A DNA stretch of 64,000 nt from positions 1-64,000 of the forward strand of contig DASZSW010000032.1 of the NCBI GenBank assembly GCA_035548515.1, in the 5' to 3' direction. Source of the stretch: DASZQY01 sp035548515 (GTDB lineage: Bacteria > Pseudomonadota > Alphaproteobacteria > Rhizobiales > Kaistiaceae). A program made the translations under genes and the position numbers. Each line of letters starts with the position of its first letter. The first letter of the stretch is position 1. Positions 17,346 to 25,909 of this stretch are shown here, in pieces. A model generated the notes under the pieces. That model was not told the origin of the DNA and did not search any database. It saw nothing but the letters and a program-made list of their open reading frames with translations.

Positions 17346-17795
17346 TCAGAGCACGAGGTTGAAGGTGGCCTTGTCGGCGCCCTTCGGCCCATCGACCGAG
17401 ACCGTCAGCGTCCACCATCCGGTCATGTTGAACTTCATGCCCTCGATCAGATGGTTGCCGTCTCCGAGATCGGTGGTGACCTCCGGCCGCGTCGGCAGCC
17501 CGTGACCGTGCTGCGGCATGCCGCCGTCGATGGTGAGGTGCACGTCGTCGGCGACCTTGCCGTCCGCGGTCACGACCCTCGCGGTCCAGGTGTGAATCGC
17601 GCCCACCGGAATGGGCGTCCGGTCCGCGGCAAGCGACGCGACGTAGAGCCCGTGCTCGGTCGGCTTGCTCAGCGCCAGGTCGAGGTCGGACGGAAGCGGC
17701 GCCATCATGCGCGCGGCGAGGCCCGCGCCGGCGACGACGACGACGGCCAGAGGAGCGGCCCACAGCAGATGGCGGCGGGAGAATTTGGCAGGCAT
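17346..17795 (-). CDS. FixH/YtkA-like (auxin-binding-protein type) secreted protein
   Basis: Protein of 149 residues with an N-terminal RRHLLWAAPLAVVVVAGAGLAA membrane anchor or signal, then a beta-sandwich-like domain: SKPTEHGLYVASL, VGAIHTWTARVVTADGKVADDVHLTIDGGMPQHGHGLPTRP and NLIEGMKFNMTGWWTL-like strands. The GGMPQHGHGLPT segment is the hallmark of the YtkA/FixH group often annotated auxin-binding protein and often encoded next to MauG-type peroxidases. The histidines suggest metal or haem-maturation contacts. It is first gene of a two-gene operon with the peroxidase, and the 17-bp AraC-associated motif lies 60 bases upstream. Confidence 0.8.
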   Translation of the reverse strand: MPAKFSRRHLLWAAPLAVVVVAGAGLAARMMAPLPSDLDLALSKPTEHGLYVASLAADRTPIPVGAIHTWTARVVTADGKVADDVHLTIDGGMPQHGHGLPTRPEVTTDLGDGNHLIEGMKFNMTGWWTLTVSVDGPKGADKATFNLVL

Positions 17796-17854
17796 GGCGA
17801 TGTCCTTCGCGTTCGTTGAATGCGAAGGCTGATAAACCCGCGGCCGTCGCCGCC

Positions 17855-17871
17855 ACTTGAACGAAAGGGCT
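17855..17871 (-). promoter_or_regulatory. 17-bp motif upstream of the FixH-like/peroxidase operon
   Basis: ACTTGAACGAAAGGGCT on the plus strand, 60 bases upstream of the FixH-like start and overlapping the araC-type gene's stop. The identical 17 bases recur in inverted orientation at 18697-18713 before the regulator gene, which makes it a probable binding site of that regulator. Confidence 0.65.
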
Positions 17872-18655
17872 ATGCAGTCAGAGGCCGCGCCGCCGGCGTT
17901 ATATCCTGACGTATGGAAGTCGCCGCCAGTCCGTACATCCGGCGCGTGGTGCGGCTGAGATGCGCCGAGTCGGCGAAGTTCGTGGCGTGCGCAGCGTCGG
18001 TCCACGACGCGCCGCCAAAGCCCAGCTCGAGCGCGCGGTTGAGCCGGGTCCACAGCAGGTACGCCCGGAACGAGATGCCCGTCTCCTGGACGAACAGGTG
18101 GCGGAAGCGGCCGGGCGAAAGCCCGACCTGCCGCGCCACATGATCCAGCGTCAGCGGCTCCGCCAGGCGCGCAGCGATGAAATCGATGGCGCGGGCGATA
18201 CGGCCGTCGATGCGCGCGACGGGAGCGCCGCCGGAAAGCGCGTAAAGCGTATCGAGCGCGAGTTGCTCAAGGTCCTCGTCCGGTTTGTCGTCTTCGAACG
18301 CCGCCAGGAGCGCCCGCGCATCGTCGGCGACGTCGGCGGGCTCGAGCGCGCGGATGGCCTGCGCGCCGTATCTGGCGACCAGCCCGCGGCCGACCGCCGA
18401 CTCCGGCGCGCACAACATATTTGCGACCAGCTGGCCGGGTGCGCGGAACGTGTGCGTCACGTCGGGTGGGATGAACGCTGCGTGATACTCGTCCCAGGGG
18501 TCCGCGAGGCTGGTTCTGAACTGCACGCGGCCCGACATGGCGATCGCGATCTGGATCGCGTGGTGGACGTGCGGCTCGGCGGCCGCGAAAGCCCGCCCGA
18601 TCCACAGGCTCCCTCCCGCCCAGAAGATGACCTTGCCGATGCCGACGATATCCAT
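17870..18655 (-). CDS. AraC-family transcriptional regulator
   Basis: Regulator of 261 residues. The N-terminal part contains a cupin-like sensor region (EPHVHHAIQIAIAMSGRVQF, FIPPDVTHTFRAPGQ). The C-terminal part carries the double helix-turn-helix, LTLDHVARQVGLSPGRFRHLFVQETG then FRAYLLWTRLNRALE and a second recognition region around TNFADSAHLSRTTRRMYG. It is encoded upstream of and in line with the FixH-like/peroxidase pair and shares a 17-bp promoter motif with it, so it probably controls both. The effector is unknown. Confidence 0.88.
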   Translation of the reverse strand: MDIVGIGKVIFWAGGSLWIGRAFAAAEPHVHHAIQIAIAMSGRVQFRTSLADPWDEYHAAFIPPDVTHTFRAPGQLVANMLCAPESAVGRGLVARYGAQAIRALEPADVADDARALLAAFEDDKPDEDLEQLALDTLYALSGGAPVARIDGRIARAIDFIAARLAEPLTLDHVARQVGLSPGRFRHLFVQETGISFRAYLLWTRLNRALELGFGGASWTDAAHATNFADSAHLSRTTRRMYGLAATSIRQDITPAARPLTA

Positions 18656-18696
18656 GCGGCCGGTATCGCACGGTTTCGTTCAGCCCCGCCAGCGAC

Positions 18697-18713
18697 AGCC
18701 CTTTCGTTCAAGT
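18697..18713 (+). promoter_or_regulatory. second copy of the 17-bp motif, regulator promoter
   Basis: AGCCCTTTCGTTCAAGT, the exact reverse complement of 17855-17871. It lies 42 bases upstream of the AraC-type gene and 61 bases upstream of the divergent DUF1127 gene. A partial copy (TTTCGTTCA) occurs at 18674-18682, one 28-bp step away, the sort of direct half-site array AraC proteins bind. Confidence 0.65.
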
Positions 18714-18773
18714 CCGGATGGATGCGGCCGCGTAAATCGCCGCCGTCCAACAACGAGATATGGAGTCCGCATT

Positions 18774-18932
18774 ATGCTGCTAATCCGCCTGTTCGGCCGC
18801 GTTGCCGATTATCGCCAACGCCGCCGCACGGCCCTTGCCCTTTCCAGCCTCAGCGAGCGCGATCTGCGCGATCTCGGCATCACGCGCTTCGATCTTCGCC
18901 GTTCGGCGCAGGTCCAGGGGAGGGTGTCGTGA
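18774..18932 (+). CDS. DUF1127-family small protein
   Basis: Arginine-rich protein of 52 residues, MLLIRLFGRVADYRQRRRTALALSSLSERDLRDLGITRFDLRR, which matches the DUF1127 pattern (R-rich helix, LSERDLRDLGITR). DUF1127 proteins in Alphaproteobacteria have been linked to RNA metabolism, phosphate and carbon stress, and nucleoid-like functions. It starts at 18774 behind ATGGAG, divergent from the AraC gene, and overlaps the next gene's start by one base (TGATG). Confidence 0.82.
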   Translation: MLLIRLFGRVADYRQRRRTALALSSLSERDLRDLGITRFDLRRSAQVQGRVS

Positions 18933-19636
18933 TGGCCGGCGAAACGCTGCGCGCCCCCGCGCGGCTGCAGGTGCCCGCGGCGCTGCTGCTGACCGGACAG
19001 CTTCTTTACATCGCGGTCACGCAGTTGCACGCCGGTGGCGATGCCAACGACCATCACGCCATCTTTGCGACGTACGCCCACAACACGATCTGGATGGACG
19101 TGCACCTTGGGCAGTTCCTCGCGATTGCGATCCTGAGCGCCGGTCTGGTGGGCTTGTTTTCGATCTTCGACCCGCAAGCGACGGGCGGGCGCTGGGTCGC
19201 CCGTCTGGGTATGATTGCCGCTGCCGTCGCCGTGTCGTTGTATGGCGCACTGCAGGCGGTCGACGGCGTGGCGCTCAAGCAGGCGACAAGCGCGTGGATG
19301 GCCGCACCCGAAGTTGAGAAGGCGGCCCGCTTCGCTGCGGCGGAGGTGGTCCGCTGGCTGGAGTGGGGCATGCGCAGCTATCAAGACTACGCCCTCGGGC
19401 TGACGTTGCTGCTTGTCGCGGCGGTCGCCTGGTCGCCGCGCTGGATGCCGAGGCTGATCCCGATTCTGGTCGGCCTCTCCGGGCTTGCCTATCTGGTGCA
19501 GGGCTGGGTCGCCGGGTCGGAGGGATTCTCCGGCACCCAGTCGCTCGCCATCGTTGCCGGATGGGCGTTGTGCCTGGTGTGGATGATCTGGCTGGCGGTC
19601 ATTGCCTGGCGCGCGGGTAACGCCGACGCGCTTTGA
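18932..19636 (+). CDS. multi-pass membrane protein of unknown function (DUF4386-like)
   Basis: Protein of 234 residues with about six hydrophobic helices (PAALLLTGQLLYIAV, FLAIAILSAGLVGLF, MIAAAVAVSLYGAL, LTLLLVAAVAWS, PILVGLSGLAYLVQGW, LAIVAGWALCLVWMIWLAVI). A conserved-looking loop HAGGDANDHHAIFATYAHNTIWMDVHLGQ holds several histidines. A strong GGGGAGGG precedes the start, and it is coupled to the DUF1127 gene. The layout resembles DUF4386 membrane proteins, but I do not recognise it with certainty and no function can be given. Confidence 0.75.
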   Translation: MAGETLRAPARLQVPAALLLTGQLLYIAVTQLHAGGDANDHHAIFATYAHNTIWMDVHLGQFLAIAILSAGLVGLFSIFDPQATGGRWVARLGMIAAAVAVSLYGALQAVDGVALKQATSAWMAAPEVEKAARFAAAEVVRWLEWGMRSYQDYALGLTLLLVAAVAWSPRWMPRLIPILVGLSGLAYLVQGWVAGSEGFSGTQSLAIVAGWALCLVWMIWLAVIAWRAGNADAL

Positions 19637-19843
19637 CGCAGCCTGACGCGGGAAGGGAGGCTGCCAGTTGCATTGGCCTCCCTTCATCCCGCGGTTTTCC
19701 GGGTTTCCCCAACCGCCACAAATTCGCGCCATTGCGCAGCCACCAGAGTTGGCGGAATCGGCTGGCTTCGGCTAAACAAGGCGGCCAAAACGCGGGACAG
19801 GAAAGGCGAGGCGCAGCCCCATCTGGGGCGCGTTCGAGAGGGC

Positions 19844-20695
19844 ATGGACGAGAAGCGTGGACACGGCCTTCGCGCCGCTTTTGGCCTTGTGGCGGTTCTG
19901 GTCGCGGGCCTCGCGCTTGCTGCCTGTAACAAGACGACCGAGGGCGCGGGCGCCTTTGCCGACGACGAGCCGGCCGGCACGCTCTATAACGAGGCGCTCG
20001 ACAAGCTGAACAAGGGCAAGCTCAGCGACGCCGCCAAAAGCTTCGACGAGGTCGATCGTCAGCATCCGTATACGGAGGAGGCGCGGAAGGCGATCCTCAT
20101 GTCGGCCTTCTCCAACTATCGCCGCGGCCGCTACGACGACACGGTCACCGCCGCTAACCGCTTCCTGACGCTCTATCCGAGCAGCCCGGATGTTCCGTAC
20201 GCGCAGTACCTGATCGGGTCGTCCTACTTCCACCAGATCCCGGACATCACGCGCGACCAGCAGGCGACGCAGCGCGCGCTTGCCGCGCTGCAGGAGATCA
20301 TCGACCGCTATCCGGATTCGGAATACGCCGCCGATGCGCGCAAGAAGATCATCGTTGCGCGCGACCAGCTCGCGGGCAAGGAGATGCAGATCGGCCGGTA
20401 CTACCTCGAGCGGCGCGAGTACATCGCGGCGATCAACCGGTTCAAGTCGGTGGTCAGCGACTACCAGGACACCCGCCACGTCGAGGAGGCGTTGGAGCGC
20501 CTGACGGAAGCAAACATGGCGCTGGGCCTGGTCGGCGAAGCGCAGACTGCCGCGGCAATCCTCGGTCACAACTTCCCCGACAGCCCTTGGTACAAGGACG
20601 CCTACACGCTCCTGCAGACGGGCGGCCTGTCGCCGAACGAGGACAAGAATTCGTGGCTGTCCAAGCTGTTCGGCCCCAAGCCGGCACAGACTTAG
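19844..20695 (+). CDS. bamD: outer membrane assembly lipoprotein BamD
   Basis: BAM-complex lipoprotein of 283 residues; start at 19844 behind CGAGAGGG. The lipobox LAAC puts the acylated Cys at residue 28. TPR-like helices follow: AGTLYNEALDKLNKGKLSDAAKSFDEVDRQHPYTEEARKA, YDDTVTAANRFLTLYPSSPDVPYAQYLIGSSYFHQIPDITRDQQ (BamD signature) and YYLERREYIAAINRFKSVVSDYQDTRHVEEALERLTEA. It works with BamA to insert beta-barrels. lpxC-bamD-recN is the usual alphaproteobacterial order; here the 16-19.6 kb block has been placed between lpxC and bamD. Confidence 0.95.
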   Translation: MDEKRGHGLRAAFGLVAVLVAGLALAACNKTTEGAGAFADDEPAGTLYNEALDKLNKGKLSDAAKSFDEVDRQHPYTEEARKAILMSAFSNYRRGRYDDTVTAANRFLTLYPSSPDVPYAQYLIGSSYFHQIPDITRDQQATQRALAALQEIIDRYPDSEYAADARKKIIVARDQLAGKEMQIGRYYLERREYIAAINRFKSVVSDYQDTRHVEEALERLTEANMALGLVGEAQTAAAILGHNFPDSPWYKDAYTLLQTGGLSPNEDKNSWLSKLFGPKPAQT

Positions 20696-20714
20696 GCCGC
20701 GCGACGCGCGGCCC

Positions 20715-22379
20715 ATGCTCGTCGCCCTCTCCATCCGCGACATCGTCATCATCGACCGGCTGGCCATCGACTTCGCGCCCGGCCTGACGGTGTTGACGGG
20801 GGAGACAGGCGCCGGCAAATCGATCCTGCTTGATGCGTTGTCGCTGGCCCTGGGTGGCCGCGGCGATGCGGCCCTGGTGCGCTCCGGCGCTGCGCAGGGC
20901 GACGTCACCGCCATCTTCTCCGCCGCAGCGGATCATCCCGCCCGCACCCTGCTCAGCGATGGCGGGCTCGATGCCGATGGCGACCTGATCCTGCGGCGCG
21001 TGCAGGGCGCCGACGGCCGCAGCCGCGCCTTCGTCAACGATCAGCCGGTTTCGGCGACGCTGCTTCGCATGGTTGGCGCCGCGCTGGTGGAAATCCACGG
21101 TCAGCACGATGAGCGCGCGCTGATCGAATCCACCGGTCATCGTTCGTTGCTCGACGCGTTCGACGGCCTCGCCGCGCTCGCGGGCAAGGTGCAGGCGGCC
21201 TACGCTGCGTGGCGGGATGCCGACCACGCCGTCGATGCGCTGAAGGCGAAGATCGCCGCGGCGCGCAACGAAGCCGACTACCTTCGCGCGGCGGTCGATG
21301 AACTGGGTCGCCTCAATCCCCAGGCGGACGAGGAAGATGCGCTCGCCGAACGCCGGGCAACGATGATGCGTGCGGAGAAGGTCGCGGGCGACATTCGCGA
21401 GGCGCACGACACGGTGGCCGGCAGTGCGTCGCCCATCCCGACGCTCGCCGCGCTCGCCCGGCGCCTCGAGCGCAAGGCGGGAACTTCCGGCGGCCTGCTT
21501 GATCCCGCGGTTGCGGCACTCGATCGGGCCCTCAAAGGGCTGGAGGAGGCGGAGGCCGCGCTGGAATCCGCCATGCGCGCGGCCGATTTCGATCCGCACG
21601 AGCTGGAGCGCATCGAGGAGCGGTTGTTCGCGCTGCGCGCCGCCGGCCGCAAACACAGTGTCGCGGTCGCAGCGCTGCCGGGGGTGCTGGAGCGGATGAC
21701 GGCTGATCTGGCGGCGCTGGAATCGGGAGAGGAGAGGCTCGCCGCGCTGGAGAAGAGTGCCGCTGCCGCGAAAGCGGGCTACGACGATCAGGCCGGCGCG
21801 TTGTCGAAGAAGCGGACAGCGGCGGCGAAGCGCCTGGAGAAAGCGGTGGCGAAGGAATTGCCCGCGCTGAAACTCGATCGGGCGGAGTTCATCGTCGCGA
21901 TCGAGTCCGATCCGGTGCGCGGCGGCGAGCACGGTATCGACGATGTCGCCTTCCTCGTGCGGACGAATCCCGGGACAGAGCCCGGTCCGCTGATGAAAGT
22001 CGCCTCGGGCGGCGAGCTGTCGCGTTTCCTGTTGGCGCTGAAGGTGGCGCTGGCGGATCGCGGCAGCGCCGATACGCTCGTCTTCGACGAAATCGATACT
22101 GCCGTCGGCGGGGCGGTCGCCGATGCCATCGGCGTGCGTCTTGCGCGCCTGGCCGAACGCGTGCAGGTGCTCTCTGTCACGCACGCGCCGCAGGTGGCGG
22201 CGCGCGCGACGGCGCACATGCTGGTCGCCAAGCGCGCCGTTAAAGGCACCGTCGCGACAAGTCTGACGCCGCTTGATGCAAGCCGGCGGCGCGAGGAAAT
22301 CGCGCGCATGCTGGCGGGCGCGAGCATCACCGATGAAGCGCGCGCCGCGGCCGATCGACTCATACGCGGGGCAGCATGA
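20715..22379 (+). CDS. recN: DNA repair protein RecN
   Basis: SMC-like ATPase of 554 residues for double-strand-break repair. The Walker A is GETGAGKS at 29-36, followed by RSRAFVNDQPVS and EIHGQHDERAL. Long alpha-helical, alanine-rich arms (about 160-390) form the coiled coil, then the ABC signature SGGELSRFLLALKVAL near 435 and Walker B TLVFDEIDTAVGG near 455. It starts 19 bases after bamD, probably in one transcript. Confidence 0.95.
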   Translation: MLVALSIRDIVIIDRLAIDFAPGLTVLTGETGAGKSILLDALSLALGGRGDAALVRSGAAQGDVTAIFSAAADHPARTLLSDGGLDADGDLILRRVQGADGRSRAFVNDQPVSATLLRMVGAALVEIHGQHDERALIESTGHRSLLDAFDGLAALAGKVQAAYAAWRDADHAVDALKAKIAAARNEADYLRAAVDELGRLNPQADEEDALAERRATMMRAEKVAGDIREAHDTVAGSASPIPTLAALARRLERKAGTSGGLLDPAVAALDRALKGLEEAEAALESAMRAADFDPHELERIEERLFALRAAGRKHSVAVAALPGVLERMTADLAALESGEERLAALEKSAAAAKAGYDDQAGALSKKRTAAAKRLEKAVAKELPALKLDRAEFIVAIESDPVRGGEHGIDDVAFLVRTNPGTEPGPLMKVASGGELSRFLLALKVALADRGSADTLVFDEIDTAVGGAVADAIGVRLARLAERVQVLSVTHAPQVAARATAHMLVAKRAVKGTVATSLTPLDASRRREEIARMLAGASITDEARAAADRLIRGAA

Positions 22380-22437
22380 GCGTCGCGTCTGCATCCGGAC
22401 TACGCGCTATGGCGCCGGACAGGGCAAAGTCCGCCTG

Positions 22438-23667
22438 ATGCCGGCCAAGCTCGCGATCCTCTTCGCCATTCTGGTCATCGACGTGTTCGGTATCGGGCTC
22501 ATGCTGCCGGTGGTGCCGGGGCTGGTCCGCGAGCTGACGGGTGGCGATATCGCCTCGGCGGCATCGACCTACGGCTGGCTGATCGCGCTTTATTCCCTGA
22601 TGCAGTTCCTGTTCGGCCCAGCGATGGGAGCGCTGTCCGATCGCTTCGGCCGCCGGCCCGTGCTGCTCGCCTCGATGTTCGGCCTCGGCGTCGACTATCT
22701 GCTGCTCGCGCTTGCGCCGGCGCTGTGGGTGGTGGCGGTGGCGCGCATCATCGGCGGCGCGATGGGCGCATCCATCTCCACGGCGAGCGCCTATATCGCG
22801 GACATCACGCCGCCGGAGAAGCGCGCACAGAGTTTCGGCTTCATCGGCGTCGCCTTCGGTATCGGCTTCATCACGGGACCGCTGGCAGGCGGCTTCCTCG
22901 GCGAGTACGGCTCGCGCGTGCCGTTCTACGGCGCAGCCCTGGTCAGCTTCATCGCGCTCGCGGCGGCGTGGGTGCTGCTGCCGGAGTCGCTCGCGCCGGA
23001 GCTTCGCCGGCGTTTCCGCCTGCGCGAGGCGAACCCGCTCGGCGCGTTCATCGCCATCTCGCGCTACCGCGCGGTCATGGCGCTGCTCGTCATCTTCGTG
23101 CTGTCCCAGCTAGCCGAGCGGCTGCTGGAGAGCACGTGGGTGCTGTTCACCGCTTACCAGTTCCACTGGAGCGCCGCCGATGTCGGCGTTTCCTTCGCCT
23201 GGGTCGGCATTCTTTTCGTCATCACGCAGGGCGGCCTGGTGCGCGTGGTCGTACCGCGGATCGGGGAATGGAACACGGTCATCCTGGGCTTCGTCGTTGC
23301 GGCCATCTGCATGACGTCGATGGCGTTCGTCGCCAGCCCTTGGGTGCTGTACGCCGTCACCGTGCCCTACGTTCTCGGCTGGGGCCTCACCGGCCCGGCA
23401 TCACAGGCGGTGGTGACACGGATAGTCGCGCCCAACGAGCAGGGCCTGCTGCAGGGCGCCATCGCCAGCGTGTCGACGGCTACCGGCGTTATCGCCCCGC
23501 CGATCGGCGGCGCCCTGTTCGGCTACTTCATCTCGGACCGGGCGCCGGTTCATCTGCCGGGTGTGGCCTTCCTTCTCGGTGGCTCGCTGTTCGTGCTTGG
23601 CCTCATCTTCGCCGCCCGGCCGCACGTCATCCGCACCGTGCGCGAGGCGATGGCGGCGAAAGCTTAG
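22438..23667 (+). CDS. MFS transporter, TetA-like exporter
   Basis: Twelve-helix major facilitator of 409 residues starting MPAKLAILFAILVIDVFGIGLMLPVVPGLVREL. Motif A GALSDRFGRRPVLL lies after helix 2, and ASISTASAYIADITPPEKRAQSFGFIGVAFGIGFITGPLAGG is the antiporter region typical of the Tet(A)/(C) group. The resemblance to tetracycline exporters is in fold and motifs. A chromosomal housekeeping location next to recN and ligA argues against a resistance-island origin, so the substrate is open. Confidence 0.85.
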   Translation: MPAKLAILFAILVIDVFGIGLMLPVVPGLVRELTGGDIASAASTYGWLIALYSLMQFLFGPAMGALSDRFGRRPVLLASMFGLGVDYLLLALAPALWVVAVARIIGGAMGASISTASAYIADITPPEKRAQSFGFIGVAFGIGFITGPLAGGFLGEYGSRVPFYGAALVSFIALAAAWVLLPESLAPELRRRFRLREANPLGAFIAISRYRAVMALLVIFVLSQLAERLLESTWVLFTAYQFHWSAADVGVSFAWVGILFVITQGGLVRVVVPRIGEWNTVILGFVVAAICMTSMAFVASPWVLYAVTVPYVLGWGLTGPASQAVVTRIVAPNEQGLLQGAIASVSTATGVIAPPIGGALFGYFISDRAPVHLPGVAFLLGGSLFVLGLIFAARPHVIRTVREAMAAKA

Positions 23668-23728
23668 GCTGCTGACTCCTTGCGGCGCCGCTCCGCGTTA
23701 GGCAACCTCGGGGCAAGGGAGACTGCGT

Positions 23729-25906
23729 TTGGCCAAAAAGGCGGCGGCACTCAGAACGAAGGCGGTGACGGACCTCGCTCCCGAGGAAGCGGAGGCGGAG
23801 TTGGCCGCGCTCGCCGAGGAGATCGCCGAGCACGACCGGCGCTACTACGAGCAGGACAGGCCGTCGATCAGCGACGCCGCCTACGATGCGCTGGTCGCGC
23901 GCAACAAGGCGATCGAGACGCGCTTCCCAAAACTGCGCCGGGTCGACAGCCCGACCGGCCGCGTCAGCGGCGCGCCGTCGGCGAAATTTGCCACAGCGCG
24001 ACATGCGGCGCCGATGCTGTCGCTCGAGAAGGCGTTCACCGACGACGACATGCGCGCTTTCATCGAGCAGGTGCGCCGTTTCCTCGGACTGGGCGAGAGC
24101 GCTGCTGTCGCGTTGACCGCGGAGCCGAAGATCGACGGGCTTTCGATCGCGCTCCGCTATGAGGACCACAAGCTCGTGCAGGGCCTGACGCGTGGCGACG
24201 GCGTCACCGGCGAAAACGTGACCGCCAACGTGCGCACTATCAAGGATATCCCGCAGAGCTTGCCGAAATCGGCGCCGGACCTCATCGAGGTGCGCGGCGA
24301 GATCTATCTGCGCAAGGACGATTTCCTCGCGCTGAACCGCCAGCAGGAGGCGGCAGGGGCGGAGCCCTACATCAATCCGCGGAACACGGCGGCGGGATCG
24401 CTCCGCCAGAAGGATCCGGCGGCGACCGCCGCGCGCCCGCTGCGCTTTTTCGCCTACGCCTGGGGTGCGTTCTCCTCGCTGCCGGCCGATACGCAGTTCG
24501 GCGTCGTGCAGGCATTCGCCAGCTGGGGCTTCCCGGTCAATCCGCTGATGCAGCGTTGTGCGGATGGCGAGGCGGCGCTTGCCGCGTACGCGAAGATCGA
24601 GAAGCAGCGCGCGTCGCTCCCCTATGACATCGACGGCGTCGTCTACAAGGTCGACTCGCTTGCCTGGCAGGAGCGCCTCGGCATCCGCAGCGCGTCACCC
24701 CGCTGGGCGATCGCCCACAAGTTCGCCGCCGAACGGGCGACGACCAAGATCGTCGGCATCGACATCCAGGTCGGCCGCACCGGCGCGCTGACGCCGGTGG
24801 CGCGGCTTGAGCCGGTGAACGTCGGCGGCGTCACGGTGGTGAACGCGACGCTGCACAACGAAGACTTCATCCGCGGTTACGGCCGTGACGGCGCGATCCT
24901 GCGACAGGACGAGAGCGGCGAGCCGATCGACATCCGCATCGGCGATACCGTGTCGATCCAGCGCGCCGGCGACGTCATCCCGCAGGTGCTGGAGGTTGAC
25001 CTCGACCGCCGGCCGAAGGGCGCGAAGGCATTCGCCTTCCCGAAGATTTGCCCATGCCCGCTGAAGACGCCGGTGGTGCGCGAGGAGACGGCGACCGGCG
25101 GCGAGGGGATCGTGCGGCGCTGTTCGGGCGAGTTTGCCTGTCCGTTCCAGCGCAAGGAGCATCTTCGCCATTTCATCTCGCGCAGCGCCTTCGACATCGA
25201 GGGCCTCGGCGAGAAGCAGATCGAATACTTCTACGACAGCGAAGACCTGCCGGTGAGGGCGCCGGCCGACATCTTCACGCTGCGCGCGCGCGACGAGAAG
25301 AACCTGAAGAAGCTGAAGGACGTCGAGGGATTCGGCGTCGTATCCGTGCGCAATCTGTTCGACGCGATCGATGCCCGGCGGGAGATCCCGCTGGAGCGGT
25401 TCCTCAATTCGCTCGGCGTCCGCCACGTGGGAGAGACCACCGCCAAGCAGCTCGCCCGCGGCTATGGCTCGTGGGCGGCCTTCCACGACGCGGCGCTGAA
25501 GATCGCTGATGCCGATGCCGCCGCGCGGCAGGAGATGGACGACATCGACCAGATCGGCGAGACGGTCGTCGATGCGGTCGCGCGATATTTCGCCGAGCCG
25601 CACAACCGCGATCTGGTCGAGCGGCTCGTGGCGGAGGTGACGATCCTCGACGCGGAGCGTGCGGCGACAAACTCGCCCGTGGTCGGCCAGACGATCGTCT
25701 TCACCGGCTCGCTCGAGAAGATGACACGCGACGAGGCGAAGGCGATGGCCGAGCGGCTGGGCGCTAAGGTGTCCGGCTCGGTGTCCAAAAAGACCGATCT
25801 CGTCGTCGCGGGGCCGGGCGCCGGCTCCAAGCTCAAGGACGCCGAGAAGCACGGCGTCAAGGTGATCGACGAGGACGCCTGGCTGAAGCTGGTCGGCGGC
25901 GGCTAG
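23729..25906 (+). CDS. ligA: NAD-dependent DNA ligase LigA
   Basis: Replicative ligase of 725 residues from a TTG start preceded by AAGGGAG. Domain Ia (EHDRRYYEQDRPSISDAAYDAL) binds NMN, and the adenylated lysine is in AEPKIDGLSIALRY near 134. YINPRNTAAGSLRQ, KVDSLAWQERLG and HKFAAE mark the nucleotidyltransferase core. An OB fold, a four-Cys zinc finger (CPCPLKTPVV ... RRCSGEFACP), helix-hairpin-helix repeats and a C-terminal BRCT domain (VVGQTIVFTGSLEKMTRDEAK) follow. Complete and normal. Confidence 0.97.
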   Translation: MAKKAAALRTKAVTDLAPEEAEAELAALAEEIAEHDRRYYEQDRPSISDAAYDALVARNKAIETRFPKLRRVDSPTGRVSGAPSAKFATARHAAPMLSLEKAFTDDDMRAFIEQVRRFLGLGESAAVALTAEPKIDGLSIALRYEDHKLVQGLTRGDGVTGENVTANVRTIKDIPQSLPKSAPDLIEVRGEIYLRKDDFLALNRQQEAAGAEPYINPRNTAAGSLRQKDPAATAARPLRFFAYAWGAFSSLPADTQFGVVQAFASWGFPVNPLMQRCADGEAALAAYAKIEKQRASLPYDIDGVVYKVDSLAWQERLGIRSASPRWAIAHKFAAERATTKIVGIDIQVGRTGALTPVARLEPVNVGGVTVVNATLHNEDFIRGYGRDGAILRQDESGEPIDIRIGDTVSIQRAGDVIPQVLEVDLDRRPKGAKAFAFPKICPCPLKTPVVREETATGGEGIVRRCSGEFACPFQRKEHLRHFISRSAFDIEGLGEKQIEYFYDSEDLPVRAPADIFTLRARDEKNLKKLKDVEGFGVVSVRNLFDAIDARREIPLERFLNSLGVRHVGETTAKQLARGYGSWAAFHDAALKIADADAAARQEMDDIDQIGETVVDAVARYFAEPHNRDLVERLVAEVTILDAERAATNSPVVGQTIVFTGSLEKMTRDEAKAMAERLGAKVSGSVSKKTDLVVAGPGAGSKLKDAEKHGVKVIDEDAWLKLVGGG

Positions 25907-25909
25907 TCG

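Noticed and set aside
16096..17856. 586-residue version of the diheme peroxidase
   Set aside because: The extra N-terminal part is antisense-frame sequence of the FixH-like gene (Arg/His-rich); the ATG at 17343 starts a proper membrane anchor.
20454..22394. 646-codon minus-strand frame opposite recN
   Set aside because: Arg/His-rich low-complexity translation without motifs, fully antisense to recN.
22438..23667. Acquired tetracycline-resistance gene
   Set aside because: Only fold-level resemblance to Tet(A); no tetR, no mobile element, and native codon use in a conserved recN-ligA setting.
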